NCBI GenBank assembly: GCA_026393895.1
Contig: JAPKZG010000041.1
Coordinates: 1-60,315, forward strand
Reading direction: 5' to 3'
DNA length: 60,315 nt
Source of the DNA: Candidatus Aminicenantota bacterium
Lineage (GTDB): Bacteria > Acidobacteriota > Aminicenantia > Aminicenantales > UBA4085
A model generated the notes under the pieces. That model was given only the letters and a program-made list of their open reading frames with translations. It was not told the DNA's origin and searched no databases. This document shows, piece after piece, positions 38,501 to 53,500 of the stretch (position 1 is the first letter of the stretch; each line of letters starts with the position of its first letter). Position numbers and translations under genes: made by a program.

Positions 38501-41500
38501 TTCTGGCGCTCTGGCTGGCCGGGTGCGCCGCGCATCGGGGGGCTTCGTCCAGGCCGATAAAGCCGGGGCCGGAAGTCTTCGAGCTTCACCTGCGACAAGG
38601 TCTCGCCCTGCTGGTGGTAAAGGAATACCGGAAAGCCGCGGCGGAACTCCAGGCGGCCGAATCGCTCAATCCGAACTCCGTCAGAGTTCACAATTACCTG
38701 GGCCTCTGCCGTTTTCAGCAGATGGACTATGATCCGGCCCTGATGGAATTCCAGAAGGCGGCCGAACTGGACCCCTCCTTCGCCGCGGCCTACAACAACA
38801 TGGGCGGGGTCTACTCCATGAAGCTGCAGTTCGACAAGGCCGAAGAAATGTACAAGAAGGCGCTTTCTTTATCGCCCGATATGATCTCGGCCAACTATTG
38901 CTTGGGGATGCTCCTGTCCAACCTGGGGAGGAGAGACGAAGGTTCCGTTTATCTCTCCCGGGGGATTGCCCTGAACCCCGATTACCTGGAGAAGCACCAG
39001 GAGTTCCATTCCACGTTCGCTTCCGTGACTTTTGATATGAAGGAGGCCTACTTCGCGTTTGCGAAGGCCTATGCTTTGACCGGCGACGTCGACAAAACGG
39101 TCAGCTATCTGGAAAAAGCCCGGAAGGCCGGCTTCACGGATTGGCGGAGGATCCTGGAGGACAACAAGTTCGAGAAGGTCCGGGACGATCCGAAGATCAA
39201 GAAGTTCCTGATCTGACCAAGGACCGGCCGCAGACGATCAGCGGACGACGATCTCATCGGCAAACAGCCAGGCCTTTTGGCCCGCAGAGGAATGGTCTTC
39301 AGGGCAGGTATGGATCGAAACCGCCGTCACCCGGATAAACCGGGCCCGGACTTTTTCTGTCTTCAGCCGGACGGTTTGGGCCAGAACTCCGCCTTCCTCA
39401 TCATGGACCGGAACGGCCTCGGTCCGGACGGTCCGGAAATCCTTTCCGTCGTCGGAAACGGCGATTTCCACCGACGACCGGGGGAGGAAAATCCAGCTTC
39501 CCGAATCCTGAACAAATCCGGCTTCGACTTCCCGGATTTTCGTTCTCTTTCCAAGGTCGATTGTCGCAACCAAGTCGTCGCCCTCGAATCCCTGCCACCG
39601 TTTTGAGCGGCTTCGGGACGACGGTTTCTTCCGGCAACAGCGCCCGCGGCGTCTTCGCGGCCGGCGGTTTGGCCAGGCGGCCAAAAAGAAAATCAGGCCG
39701 GCAATTGCTATTTTCCCGGGAGGATGATATAACCAATGCCGTTGGTCATATGACCAATACCTTTGGTCAGCGAGGTCCGCCGATGCTGGAACCGTTGTTG
39801 GATTCGGAAATCAAGGAAAAAGCCCTCCTCTACATCTGCGTCAACGGGGAATCCTATCCCCGGGAAATCGCGAAAGCATTCGGATTCCATATTAACGCCG
39901 TTCAAAACCAGCTGCTCAACTTGGAAAAAGGCGCCATCCTTTACAGCAAACTCAAAGGGAGAGTCCGCCTCTTCGGAATCAATCCGCGATATCCGTTCAA
40001 AAAGGAGATCGTCGCCCTTCTCGAAAAAGCCTTGTCTTTCTATCCTGAAAACGAAAAATCCCGGATCTCGGACGTTCGACTCCGGCCGCGGCGGACAAAC
40101 AAGCCGATATGAAAACGATGGGTTTCAAGGGCGTCTCCCTGGAAGAACTGGCGATTTCCGTCTCGGATCACCTGACCCGGAACGGGATCGAAGCCGTCCT
40201 TACGGGAGGAGCGTGTGTTTCCATCTACACAAAAAACAAATATCTCTCTCTCGACCTTGATTTCGTGTTGATTTCATCTGAAAAGAAACCGACGCTGCGG
40301 GCGACAATGGAAGCGATCGGATTTCGTCTGGAAAGCGGGCATTTCAGGCATAAAGACACTCCGTTTTTTATCGAATTCCTTCCCCCGCCTCCCTCCCTCG
40401 GAGAAGAGCCCCTCAAGGAAATTTCGATCCTCGGCAAACGGGGACGCCGGTTGAAACTGTTGTCACCGACGGATTGCATCAAAGACAGGCTGGCGGCCTT
40501 TTATCACTGGAATGACCGACAATCCCTGGAGCAGGCTCTGCTGGTTTGCCGAGCGAAACGATTCGATCTCGACGAAATCCGGCGCTGGTCCGAAAAAGAA
40601 AACATGGCCGAAAAATTCGAAATATTCCGGTCACGGTTGAAGGCAAAGAGGACGCCATAACCTCCTTCCAAACCGGGGGCCGCCGGAAAATCCGGTCATT
40701 CGAGCGGCAGGGCGGCCAGGCTGAAGGGATCGACCCGGCTGTCGAGAATCCGCACACTCCAATGAAGATGAGGGCCGGTCGAGCGGCCCGTATGACCGAC
40801 CTCGGCAATTAAATCTCCCTTCTTCACCAGGTCTCCCCTCTTGACCAGGATTTTCGAAAAATGTCCGTAAAACGTGAAGACGCCGAGGCCGTGATCGATG
40901 ATGATGGTCATTCCGGAATAATAGAGGTCGGAGGCGAGGACGACTCGGCCCGCGTTGTCGGCCCGGACCGGTGTTCCTTCGGGCGCGGAGATGTCGACGC
41001 CCATATGCGTGGAAGCGACCTCGTTGTTATAGAGCCGGCGCTGGCCGAAGTTGGGAAACGGCTCCCCTTCCGGAAGCGGCGAAACGAACGGGCCCTCCCC
41101 CAGCCACTCGGGCGAAACGGCGCCTAAAACAGAGGCGACCAGGGCGGCCTCGCGTTTGATCCGCTCGGCCTCCTCCGGGGGCGCTTTCGCCATGCCGGGC
41201 GCGACGGTGAGGTTCGTTTCGGGAAATTCCTTCGGCCCGACCGTGAGTTTTCGGAAGACGTTTTCCTTCGATCCGTCGCGCCGTTCGGTCGTGATTTCCA
41301 TGAAATAGGACTGGGGCCTGGCCGCGACGTCGATCCCCAGAAGAACCGTCCGGCTTTTTCCGTCAAATTCGACCCTTCGGGTCTGGGTGCGCAACCGAAG
41401 GTCGATCCGGCGGACCGACGGGTCCTCCCGCCGCTTCACCAGGATGACTTCTCCCGGCTGAAGCGCCCGGAACGATAACTCCAGGGCGACCCCGGGGATG

Positions 41501-44500
41501 AGAATCGTTTGAACGGCCGGAACTTCGGGCCGGACGAGGGACGGAACGGCAAAAAGCAAAACCGCCGCCGCTGCCCCGGACGTCGCCGACCCGAAAAACC
41601 GGCGCATTCTCCGATCGGCCATTCTGTATTCCTCCACTTCGAACCAGGAGGATTCATTTTAATAAAATTCGGGGACACAATACCAATTACCTAATTATTA
41701 GAAACTTTCCGGCCCGATAGGTTAGGGTAATTGGTATTGTGTCCCCGAATTAAAAAGCGAACGACAACGTGACCGAGCGACTGTCTGGGCCTGCCTGAAA
41801 GGAGACCTGGACGCCGTCGCCGTCCTTGTTCAGGGCGTTGATCGCCCGGGCCGTGAAATACCCGATCGCCGAACCGGCAAACACATCCGACGGCCAATGC
41901 TTCCGGTCATGCACCCGGTAAAAGGCGGCCAGACCGGCCGCGGTGTAGGCCAGGGCGTCGACCCAGAAGGAATCCGATCGTTCGGCGATTGTCGTGGCGA
42001 TGGCGAAAGCGCCCGCCGCATCGCCCGAGGCGAACGAGATGTAGCGTCCCTTGAAGGAGAACGGATGGAACGAGTCCGGCCCCTCTCCCGCGTACGGCCG
42101 GGCCCTCCCGGCGACGATTTTGAACACGAAGATCACGGCCGAGGCGGCGACGAAACTTTCCAATCCCAACAGGGCGGTCTTTCGAAGGGGACGGGAATCA
42201 AAGATTTCTCCTCCGCCGTAAAGGACCGCCAGAAACCCGGCGAGATATCCGCCGTTTCCGAATTTCGATATGACCCGGGATGCGTCGATCGAAGCGGTCG
42301 TTTTATGGCCCTGAATCCAATCATAGATTTCGCGGTCGAAGACGAACAGAAGCCCCGTCGCCCCGGCGAACGCGGCCAACTTTAAAAAGTCGTTTCCGTC
42401 CCACCGGACCGGAGCGGTCCAGGCCGTCACAAGATCGGAAGGAATTTTTCGGAGGTAATCCCCGTTCAACCGCCAATCGGGATTCGTCGTTGATGGATTG
42501 TTCGCGGCAGGTGCGAACGTCGCTCCCGAGGCCAACACAAAGATTAAAAAGATGGCCGCGATGGGCCGGCGCCCGTTAGACATTTTGTCCAACCACTATC
42601 GATTCCATGGCGCCGAGCGCCCGTTCCGTCGCTCCCTGCAGAGATAGAAGAATCTCCCGCGACCGCCGGCCCATTTCCTCCATCCCGCCCGGGTCGTCGA
42701 ACGCGAAAAACGCCGCGATCTCGTCCGAAGTCCGGACGGTTTTCGCCCCTCCCCCGAGCTCGAACGTTTCGGCCAGGGCGGCGAAATTGTGCATATGCGG
42801 CCCGAAAATGATCGGTTTGCCGTAAAAAGCCGGTTCCAGAAGATTTTGTCCTCCCCACGGGATGAGGCTCCCGCCGATAAAAGCGACGTCGCCGGCGGCG
42901 TAAATCCGGGCGAGCTCGCCGATCGTGTCCAAAATAAGGATGTCCCATTTCCGGTTCGGATCGAGAGCGGTTTTTGTCTGAATCACGAAATCATCGTCGG
43001 GACGCGAGGCGGGAAATCCGGCGAATTTTTCCGGATGCCGGGGAGCGAGAATCATCCGCGTTTCGGAGCGCCGCCGGCGGGCGGCCCGGAACGCCTCCAG
43101 GAGAAGATCTTCTTCGCCGGGATGGACGCTTCCGGCCACGATGACTTTGGCGCCCTCGGGAATTCCCAGATCCGCCCAGACCGCCGTAAGCTCGGCCGGA
43201 GACAATTCGGGCAATCGCGTCTCGCATTTGAGATTGCCGGCCACTTGGATTTTCGCGGGAGGAACGCCCACCTGCTCAAGGCGGTCGCGGTCGAGCGGCG
43301 TTTGGACCAAAAAGCGGGCCACCCGGCCGAGGAGACGCGAAGCCAGCGACCGGACGCGCCGCATCCGCCCGAACGTGCGGGCGGAAACGCGGCCGTTGAC
43401 GACGAGGACGGGGCACCGGCGGCGTTCGGCTTCCTTCAAGATGCGCGGCCAGTATTCCGATTCCGCCAACACTAGGAGCGACGGACGAAGCCGGGCGAAG
43501 ACCCGGCGGACGGACCAACCCAGATCGAACGGGATGAAAAAGAGGTGGTCGACGTCCCGGATCTTGTCCCGGGCCAATTCATATCCGGAATTGGTCAGGA
43601 CGGAAAATCCGATTTCCCAGTCGGGGTGGGCTTTCCGAACAACGCAGACGAGGTTTTGAAGCGAAAGCACTTCCCCGACGGAAACGGCGTGGATCCAGAC
43701 GAACGGCCGGCCGCCTTTCGGAGAGGGAAGAACGATTCCCAGCCGTTCCTTGAGATAGAGCGGCTCGCCCTGCCGGATCCGCAGGCGGACGAAATAAACC
43801 GGCAAAATCAGAAGCAAGGCCAGGGCCATGACCGCGGAATAAATGACGTACACGATTCCCTGAATATACTGGAATCTCCAACCTTTTTCCAGAAGGAAGA
43901 GGGGACGCTCGTCTCCGGAATAACAGCTCGACGCGGTTGACGGCTTCAAAGTTCGCCCCATCCCGCCCTCGCTACGCACCCTGACGAGGATCCCCTCCGC
44001 TTCGGGCGGGTGGGGCTCTCCTGAGAAGCCTTCCGGGTATAAGCAAGAATTTCTGGTCAGGAATAGCCGAAGACGGGTGCCCGGAAAGGGACAAACAGAA
44101 TAAAAATCCGGTCTTACCGAATAGCTGCAAGTTTGCGGTGGTTGACGTAGTCGTGGACGGCGATCCCGGCAAAGGACGGATAAATCGAAAGTTCGCTTGA
44201 GGCCTGGTCCGCCGCGTGGACGAGCGGTTCCCTCCCGAGGGCGGCGAAGCTGATCGACGTTCCGGGGAGAAACGACGCGGAATAAACCGGCCACCAGTAT
44301 TCGACCCGGCCGACCGGTTTTTCGTCCCGAAGCCCCTTCTGAAAAGCGGCCGCCTTGGCCGCTTCGACGATCGTGATCGTTAACTCGTTTCCGGCTCCCG
44401 AGACGCAGGCGAAATAGGGCGCTTTCGGGAACGATTCGAAGCCGGCCATGGGCGAACCGCGGAAGGTGAAAATCCGCTCGTCCTCGATCGGTCCGGTTTC

Positions 44501-47500
44501 CAGACCCACGTACACCTTTTTCCCGCGCTTGGCCGCGTAGGCCAGTTCCCCCACGGCCAGGGCGATCACTCCGTTGACCCCGGAGGCGGACGTTCGGTAG
44601 TCCATCAGGGTGACCTGATCGCATACGTCGATGATATGCTCGTACACCGGCTTTGTCCGGCCGCGAAGAGCCGCCGTCAGGACATCCTCCGAATACTCGT
44701 TGATCATGTCGAACCAGGACGGGATGTCCGCGCCGAACTCGAGCCCGGCCGAGTGGGCGAGTTCCGCGGCCTCGGAAAGAATCAGGACGTAATTATTCAG
44801 AAATTCGCCCTGCTGCCGGCCGTTGAATCCGCGAAGAAGATACGGCTCGATGTCGACATGGACGCCGGAGAATCTTGCCGGAAGCGCGACCCGGGAGTTG
44901 TAGGCAATGACGTCCTTAATCGTGTTTTTAACAAAGGCATGATTTTGGGGAAGGACGAGTTCCTTGTCGCCGAACAACGCCTGGGCCTTGATTCCCCGTT
45001 GATGAAGACTCGCGAGGATTTCCCCCATCTCGGCATCGTCGATCGCGATGGCCCCGGATATGTAGGGAAGGTTGAGATAGACAAGGTCGATCCCCTCGCG
45101 GCCCAAATGCGCGAGCAACGCGTCGCGTTCTTCCGGCGAACCCAGAATCTGTTCGGTATTCCAGACCCAGGTCGCCCTGGAATACGGGCGGGGTTTCGGA
45201 GGGGTCAAGGGCGGAGCACTTCCGTCTCCGACCAAGGCCAGGCCTTTGATCTCGATCCGATGAGCCCCCGGGGAGGTCACTTCGATCACCAGGTTGGCCA
45301 GGGCCCGCCGGTCAAGGTTGGGCGGAAGCTTGGACAGAGGAATCGAAGCGAGCTGCCAGGCGGTCTCGATCCGGTGAGACGGCACATACGAAGAAATCGG
45401 CCCGACCAATAAGGCGTCGTCACGGCGAAACCAGGCGGAATCGGCGATTTTGACAACGGCCTTCGGGCCGGCAACGTCTCCCCTGATCCAGAAGACCAGG
45501 CGGGAAAAAGACTCCACGTTCAGGTATTCCCGGGTCTCCGGTTCCCCGTTGGTCTCAAAAAGATGGATCCAGGCGCCGCAATAACCGTCCGATTCCTTGG
45601 TCGCCGAAAGAACGAGCGCCCGCCGGCCGTCGGCTGTGGTCTGAAAATCGACCAGCGCGGAACTGGGGGCGCGGTAAAAAGCTCCGGCATTTCCGCCGAG
45701 CGTATTGGGGGGTTGGGAATCAAAGTTCGAGATCAAGAAGTAATCCCCGTTAAAGGCCGCCGGTTTCGTCCCTGCCCCGTTCCCCGCTCGGAACGCGTCG
45801 GATAAAAAGTATACGGCCAAGAAATCACCGGAGGCCCGTCGGATCGCCGAAACCTGGCCGAAGCGGATCGCGTCCGCCGCCCCGAGTTCCCAATCGGCCA
45901 GGGTGAATTTGGCGGAAAGATCCTCCGCCCCTGTCCGCGGAGCGGTCCCCTGCGGAGCCGGGACAAAACGGCCGGGGAGGCGGGCAATTTTCTATTCACG
46001 GCGCTTATCATCGTACCCTTTTATGGTCATTTTTCAAGACGAAGAAGCCCGGATCGGAACCGGATTTCTTTCTCAAGAATATCCGCTGGCAATCGTTTCC
46101 GGTTTCTGCTATACTGCGATGGAAAAAAAATTGAGACTCAAAGTTTAAAGGAACAACGACGATGGCTGAAGAAACCAAGCCCGAAGGCGAAAAAGCTGCC
46201 AAAAGAATTAAAATCAACAAATTGGACGTCGCCGGGCTCGACGCCAAGTTGAACGAAATCCGCACTGCCCAGGGCGGCCTCGGTTCCCGCTACGCCAAAC
46301 AGCTTCTTCTGCGCAAGAAAGCTCTCGGGAAATAGCCGCCTTTCTCCCGACGCGACGCCCGCTGGCCTTGACGTCCGCCCGCCTGCTGCCCCCCACCGGA
46401 TCCAAGTTTCTTTTTCTCCCCGTCTATGTTAGGATATCGCAAGAAAATAAAGGAGATATAATGTGTTGATGAAAGAGAAGAAGACAAAAATCGTCACTGA
46501 CAACCGGGTCCACCCGACCGATACAGGATCGGCCGAAGTTCAGGTCGCCCTGCTCAGTGAACGGATCAACGCCCTGACCAAACATATGGGCGCCTTCAAA
46601 AAAGACCACAATTCCCGCACCGGCCTGATGAAGATCGTCAGCCAGCGCAAACGCCTGCTGATCTACCTGAAACGGGAGGATTCCGCCCGTTATGAGAAGC
46701 TGATTCAAAAACTCGGGCTGCGCAAATGAGCGCGGACGGGCACGCCACGAAAATGTCCCATACCATAAGTCTTGAAATCAACAACCGCACCTTGTCCATC
46801 GAGCTCGGCAAGATGGGCAAACAGGCCGACGGATCGGCCTACGTCCGCTACGGCGAAACGGTCATGTTCGTCGCCGCCACCTCCAAAAAAGAAGCGCGCG
46901 AAGACAAGCCGTTCCTCCCCCTTATCGTCGATTACCGCGAGAACACCTACGCCGCGGGCAAAATTCCCGGCGGGTTCTTCAAACGCGAAGGCCGCCCCTC
47001 GGAACGGGAGATTCTCGTTTCCCGGCTGATCGACCGGCCGGTCCGTTCGCTGTTTCCTGACGGCTATCACAACGAAACCCAGATCGTCGCCCTCCTGCTG
47101 TCGGCCGACCTCGAAAACGAACCCGACACTCTGGGCCTGATCGGCGCCTCGGCCGCCCTGACCATGTCGGAAATTCCCTTCACCACCCCGTTCGGGGCGG
47201 TCAAAGTCGGCCTGATCGACGGCCAATACGTCATCAACCCGACCGGCAAGGAACTGGAAGCAAGCCCCCTCAACCTTCTCGTCGTCGGGACCGAGGCGGG
47301 CGTGTGCATGATCGAGGCCGGGGCCAAGGAAATCGACGAGGAAACGATGCTCGGCGCGATCGAGGCCTCGCTCGAACCCATCCGCCGGATCATCCAGGCC
47401 CAAAAAGATCTCTATAAAAAGCTCGCCGTTAAAAAACGGGCGTTCGAGCCCAAGCCGTTGAACGAGGCCAAGTTGGCCGAAATCGAAGGTAAAATCGGCG

Positions 47501-50500
47501 CCGCCCTCCATCGGGCGATCCAAACGCCGGGAAAAAAAGCCCACGACGCCGCGGTCGAGGCGGTTCAAAAAGAGCTGCTCGCCGGGATCCCCGAGGAAAA
47601 CGAGGACGAACGGGCTGAAGCCAAGCTTCTTTTTGAAAAAATCTATGAAAAATACGCCCGCAAAATGATCCTCGACGAGGGACACCGGGTAGACGGACGG
47701 AGTTTCGACGACATCCGGCCGATCACGATCGATGTCGGATTCCTGCCCCGGACCCACGGTTCGGCCCTATTCACCCGCGGCGAGACCCAGGCGCTTGCCA
47801 CGGTAACTCTGGGCACGGTTCAGGACGCCCAACGGCTGGACGGCCTGGGAGAAGAAGTCCTCGGACATCCTCGAATCCAACGGCTCCTCCTCCATGGCCA
47901 CGGTCTGCGGCGGAGTCCTCGCTCTCCTGGACGCCGGCGCGCCGTTGAAGTTCATTCCCGCGGGCATCGCCATGGGCCTGGTCAAGGAAGGCGAACGGTT
48001 CGTCGTCCTGACCGACATCGCCGGGCTCGAGGACCATTTCGGGGACATGGACTTCAAGGTCGCCGGGTCGGAAAAGGGCATAACGGCCATCCAGGTTGAC
48101 CTCAAAATCGAGTCCATCCCGCTCGAAATCTGCCGCGAAGCGCTGATGAAAGCCCGGGCCGCCCGGTTGAAAGTCCTGGCGAAAATGAAGGAAGCGATTC
48201 CGCAGCCGCGGGCCGAGATCTCCCCGTACGCGCCCCGGATCCTCTTCCTCTACATCAATCCCGAAAAAGTCGGCGAGGTCATCGGACCGGCCGGAAAGAT
48301 CATTAAGAAGATCGTGGCCATGACCAAGGCCAAGATCGACATCGACGAGACGGGCAAGGTCGTCATCGCCTCGGTCGACATGGAAGCCGCCGAGCGGGCC
48401 AAGCAGATGATCCTCGACCTGACCGCCGAGGCCGAAGTCGGCCAGACCTACACCGGAAAAGTCGTCCGGATCGAGGAGTACGGCGCCTTCGTCGAGATTA
48501 TGCCCAACCTCGTCGGCCTCATGCATGTCTCCGAGATCGCGCCCTACCACGTCCGGAGCGTCGGCGACGTCCTGCATCTCGGCGACGTCGTCACGGTCAA
48601 GGTGTTGACGATCGAAGACAACCGCATCCGCCTGAGTATGAAAGCCCTCAACCCCGACGCCGTCCCTCCCGAGGGATACGAGGGGCAGGGCGGCTCCGGC
48701 AATCCGGGACCTCGTCCCAACCCGCCCCGATCCGATCGCGACCGCGACCGCGGACGCGGCGGAAGAGGCGGCGGGCGGGGCCGGTATTAAGCGGCCGCCG
48801 TATCGCCGTTCAACCTGACGGCAGGCAGGCCGAGGGGAGGATCATGCGTCAGCGACTGGGGTTCACCCTGACCGAAATGCTGGTCACGGCCGCGATTCTG
48901 GCCATTCTGGCCGGCGTGGCGATACCGCTCGTCAAGGTCTCCATTCAACGGGACAAAGAAACCGAACTCCGCCGCTCGCTCCGCCTCGTCCGCGATGCCA
49001 TCGACTCCTACAAGAAGATGGCCGACGAGAAGAAAATCGACGTCGAAGAGGGCGACGAGGCGGACGGCTATCCCCCGACGCTGGAGGTCCTGGTCGAAGG
49101 CGTGAAACTCAAAAGCGAACCGACAGGCCGGGGCAAAGACGAAGGCGACACGGGCGGCGGCGAGGAAAAAATCATCAAATTCCTCCGCCGGGTCCCGGTC
49201 GACCCGATGACCGGGACCAAGGATTGGGGGCTGCGGTCCAACCAGGACGCCCCCGACGCGGCCAACTGGGGCGGGGAAAACGTATTCGACATCTACACCA
49301 AGAGCCGCCGCACCGCCCTCGACGGCTCAAAATACGCCGACTGGTGAAGGAGGAACTCTTGGCCCGACGACGCGAACGCGGATACACGCTGATCGAAATG
49401 ATCATCGTCTTCACGATGATCGGCATTTTGGTCGGGCTGGCCCTGCCCGAATATAAAAACGCCGTCAAAAAAGCCAAGGAATCCGCCCTGAAGGAAGACC
49501 TCTTTCAGTTCCGCAAACTGATCGATCAATATTTCTCGGACAAGGGAAAATACCCCGCTTCGCTCCAAACCCTGGTCGACGAGGGCTATCTCCGAAAAAT
49601 CCCGGCCGATCCCCTCACGACCCGAACCGATTGGATTGAAGTCCGGGAGGAGCCGAAATCCGAAGAACTCGAACCCGGGATGACGTTCGGAATCGTCGAT
49701 GTCCATTCATCCTCGGAGGCCAAGGCACTCCTCGACGGCACTCCTTACAACACATGGTGAGGCGTTCGGAAGCCGGTTACACGCTCCTCGTTTTGATGGT
49801 CCTCATCTCCGTCCTCACGGTCGGGCTGATGGTCGCCCTGCCGGTCCTGGAAACCCAATCCTGGAGGGAGAAGGAGGAGGAGCTGTTGTTCCGCGGCCGC
49901 CAATACGTCGAAGCCGTCCGGCTGTTCGTCAAGGAAAACCCCGGCAGTTATCCTGAATCGATCGAGGACCTCATCAAAAACCGGTATCTTCGCAAGGCCT
50001 TCCTCGAGCCCATGACCAAAGGGGGAAAGTGGAATCTCATCCTCCTGCCCGCTCAGGCCGCGGCACCGGCGGCGTCCCGGCCGATACCCTCGCGGGGGGA
50101 ACGGACCCCGAAACGAATACCGGATAAGGATCAGGACGGGGAAGCCGAAGAAGCCGGGGCGGCCGGGGGAGAAACCACGTCCCTTCAACAGGTGATGGTC
50201 ATGCCGGAGAAGTTCCTTTCGTCCATCGACAATCCGCGGATCATCGGCGTCGTTTCCCCGTCCGGCCGAAAATCCTTTTTCATCTACGACGAAAATGAGA
50301 CCTACGACACCTGGTTGTTTTATTACGGCCGGGAACCCGGAGCGAAGCCGGAAATCATCGTGTTCGGAGCTCCCACGAAATGAGCGACCCGGCGATCCTC
50401 ATCGTCGCCGGGGAAAAATCCGGCGAAAACTACGGCGCGGCCGTCGTCCTGGCTTTCCGGTCGCTCTACCCCAAGGCCTCGTTTTTCGGGGTCGGAGGGA

Positions 50501-53500
50501 CGAACATGACCGCCGCCGGAGTGGAGATCCTCGTTCCGATGGAGGACCTGGCGGTGATGGGTTTGGCCGAAATCGTCACGGAAATCCCCCGGATTCGGAA
50601 AATCTTTCGCCGCCTCTCGGCCGAGGCCAAAACCCGCCGGCCGGCCGCGGCCGTCCTGATCGACTCCCCCGATTTCAACCTCCGCCTGGCCAAACGGCTG
50701 AGAAAAATCGGCGTCCCGGTTCTCTACTACATCAGCCCGACGGTCTGGGCCTGGAGGAAGGGGCGCTTGAGGACGATCAAGGCCGTCGTCCGGAAAATGC
50801 TTCTTATTTTTCCTTTTGAAAAGGAAATCTACGCCAAGGCCGGAATCCCCCATCGTTACGTCGGTCATCCCCTTCTCGAACGCCTCCGGATCCGCTATTC
50901 CCGGGCCGATTTTTTCCGCAAGTACAAATTGGACCCGGCCCTCCCCCTCGTCACCCTGATGCCGGGAAGCCGGAAAAACGAAATCCGTCGTCATATCGCC
51001 GTTCTCCGGGAGGCGGCCGCCCGGCTGAAATCGGAACGCCGGGCTCAGTTCGTCCTCATTCAAACTCCGGATCTCGACCCGTCGTGTATGCCGCAACTTG
51101 TAGCCGGTACGAAAGCCGACCTCCTCCTTCTGCGGGAGGACGCTTACGAGGCCATCGCCTCAAGCGACATCGTTCTTTCCGCCTGCGGGACGGCCAACCT
51201 CGAAGCCGCCCTGCTCGGAGTGCCGCTGGTCGCCTTCTACAAGATCTCCCCGTTGACTTACGCCGTCGGGCATCCGTTCGTCCGGATCCGGGATTATAGT
51301 ATCGTCAACATCCTGGCCGGGCGGAGAATCGTCCCGGAGTTGATCCAAAAACAGTTGACCGCGGACGCGCTCGTTCAGGAAACGCTTCGAATTCTGGACG
51401 ACGTCGGGGCGCGCCGGGACATGAAAACGGCCTTCGCCCGCATCCGCACGGACCTCGGAACGGAACGGGCGTCGGAAAACGCGGCCCGGGAACTGGCCGG
51501 CTTACTTTGAAGCCGCGGCCGCGACGAACTTGACCCTTAAGTCCAGGGCGGCCTGGGCCAAGAACAAAGCGAACATACCGGCATTCAGGACGACGATCAT
51601 CGTCCAAAAATAAAGGTCGAGCCGCCGGGCAAGAAGGGCGGCCATCAACAGGACCGCCTGGGTCGAGGACCCGAGGAACGTCCAGAGCCGCATGGTGAAC
51701 TGATTCGCTTTCCGGAACGTTTCGGGCTCGATCGGGCCCAGGGTCATCGGGTCGCGGCTGATCTTCATCTGAAAGGCCATGTATCCGAGATACAAACGGA
51801 TGAACCACCGCCGGAGCCCCTGGCCCCCCCGCCGGCCCAGTTCGACATATTCCCGGCGGAACGCGTTTCGGTCGTCGACCAGGGCCGAGCTCACGCCGTG
51901 GACATAGGCCAGGTAGCGGTTGCGGTAATAATCGAACACGACCGAGTGAACGATGTTGCTCGCGGCCGCGGCCGCGACCAGCAACCAGCCCTTCAGCGGA
52001 TCGGGTGAGGCGGATACGAATCCGAATCCAAGGCCCAGGTAAACGGCCACACCGACGACGTAGTCGATCGCCCCGTCGACCACGCGGCCCATGTGGGTCC
52101 CGTTTTTCTTCAATCGGGCCAGTTGGCCGTCGGCGCAATCCACGACGACGGAAGCAAAGAACAGGGCGATGCCGCCGCCGGCCGCGGCCGCCCCGGCCGT
52201 TCCCAGCAGCCCTCCGGCCACGACACCAAGGGCCATCGAGAATCCCGAGAGTTGATTCGGCGTGATGTTCGTCCGGTAAATCGCCTTGACCAGAAGAAAG
52301 GCCAGGGGCCGGAAGATGTACAGGTCGGCCCACTCCTCCACGTCGGGACGTTTCAACGACCGGAAATATTCCAGAAAATATCCGTGGGGAGTGGCCATCG
52401 GCTACCGGATGAGCGCCTTCAACGCGGCCAGGAGATGATCGTCGTCGGCCTCGTCGCGGATCGTGAGCCGGACGAACGGCCGCCCGTCGAAACCGAGTTT
52501 GCCCGAGGCGTCCTTGATCAGGACATCGTGATCGTTCAGGAGAGTTTCGGCCAACGCCGCCGGCCTCCACGGTGGGAGGATTTCGCAGAGAACATAATTC
52601 GCCGCCGACGGCAAAACTCTGAGAAACGGAATGTCCCGGAGGGCCCGAACGAAGCGCTCGCGCTCCTGGACGATCCGGCCGCAGGCGACCCGGAAATCGG
52701 CCTTGTGCTTGTCGACGATCTGGAGGAAATGCTCGGCCGGCGAGTTGATGTTCCAGATGGAGACCTGTTTCCAGACCCGATCAAGAAGCGCCCGGTCGGA
52801 CGTCGCCAGCACGCCCAGGCGGAGTCCGGGCACGCCGTAGGATTTGCTGATGCTTTTGACCGCGGCGACGTTCGGCAGGCGGTCGAGCAGTTCCGGTTCG
52901 ATCAGCGTGTGATCGGCCGACCCGTCGGCGAAATCCAGAAACGATTCGTCGTAGATCAACCGGATTTTTTTCGCGGCCAGACGCTCGGCCAGGCGGATGA
53001 CGTCGTTGCGGAGGATGAAGTTCCCCGAGGGATTGTCGGGATTGATGAGAATCAAGGCGGAGATTTTTTCCCGGACGCAGAAATCGAAAAGGTCGTCCGC
53101 CGCGTACCGGAAATCCGGCCGGACCGGCTTGAAGACCCGGATTTTTTCCGGACCCACGCAGGCCCGGTATTCGTCGAAGGTCGGGACGGACAGGCCGATC
53201 GTTCCCGCATCTTCCCGGAACATCGCCTTAATGAGCTCGGATGCGCCGTTGCCGACCAGGATCTGGTGGGGGGCGACGCCGAACATCTTGGCGACGAGCA
53301 GGTTCTGGACCTTCTGGCCCGAAGGATAATTCGTGACCAGCGTCGGGAAACTCCGGGCCATCTCCGCGAACATCTGCGGCGTGGGGAAATAGGGATTGAC
53401 GAGATAGCAGAAATCCTTGAGTCCCGGAAACCGCCAGTATCCGCCGTAACGGGCGTGAAGCGCCTCGACCTTGGCCGCCCCCTTGGCGAAAAGCGCATGG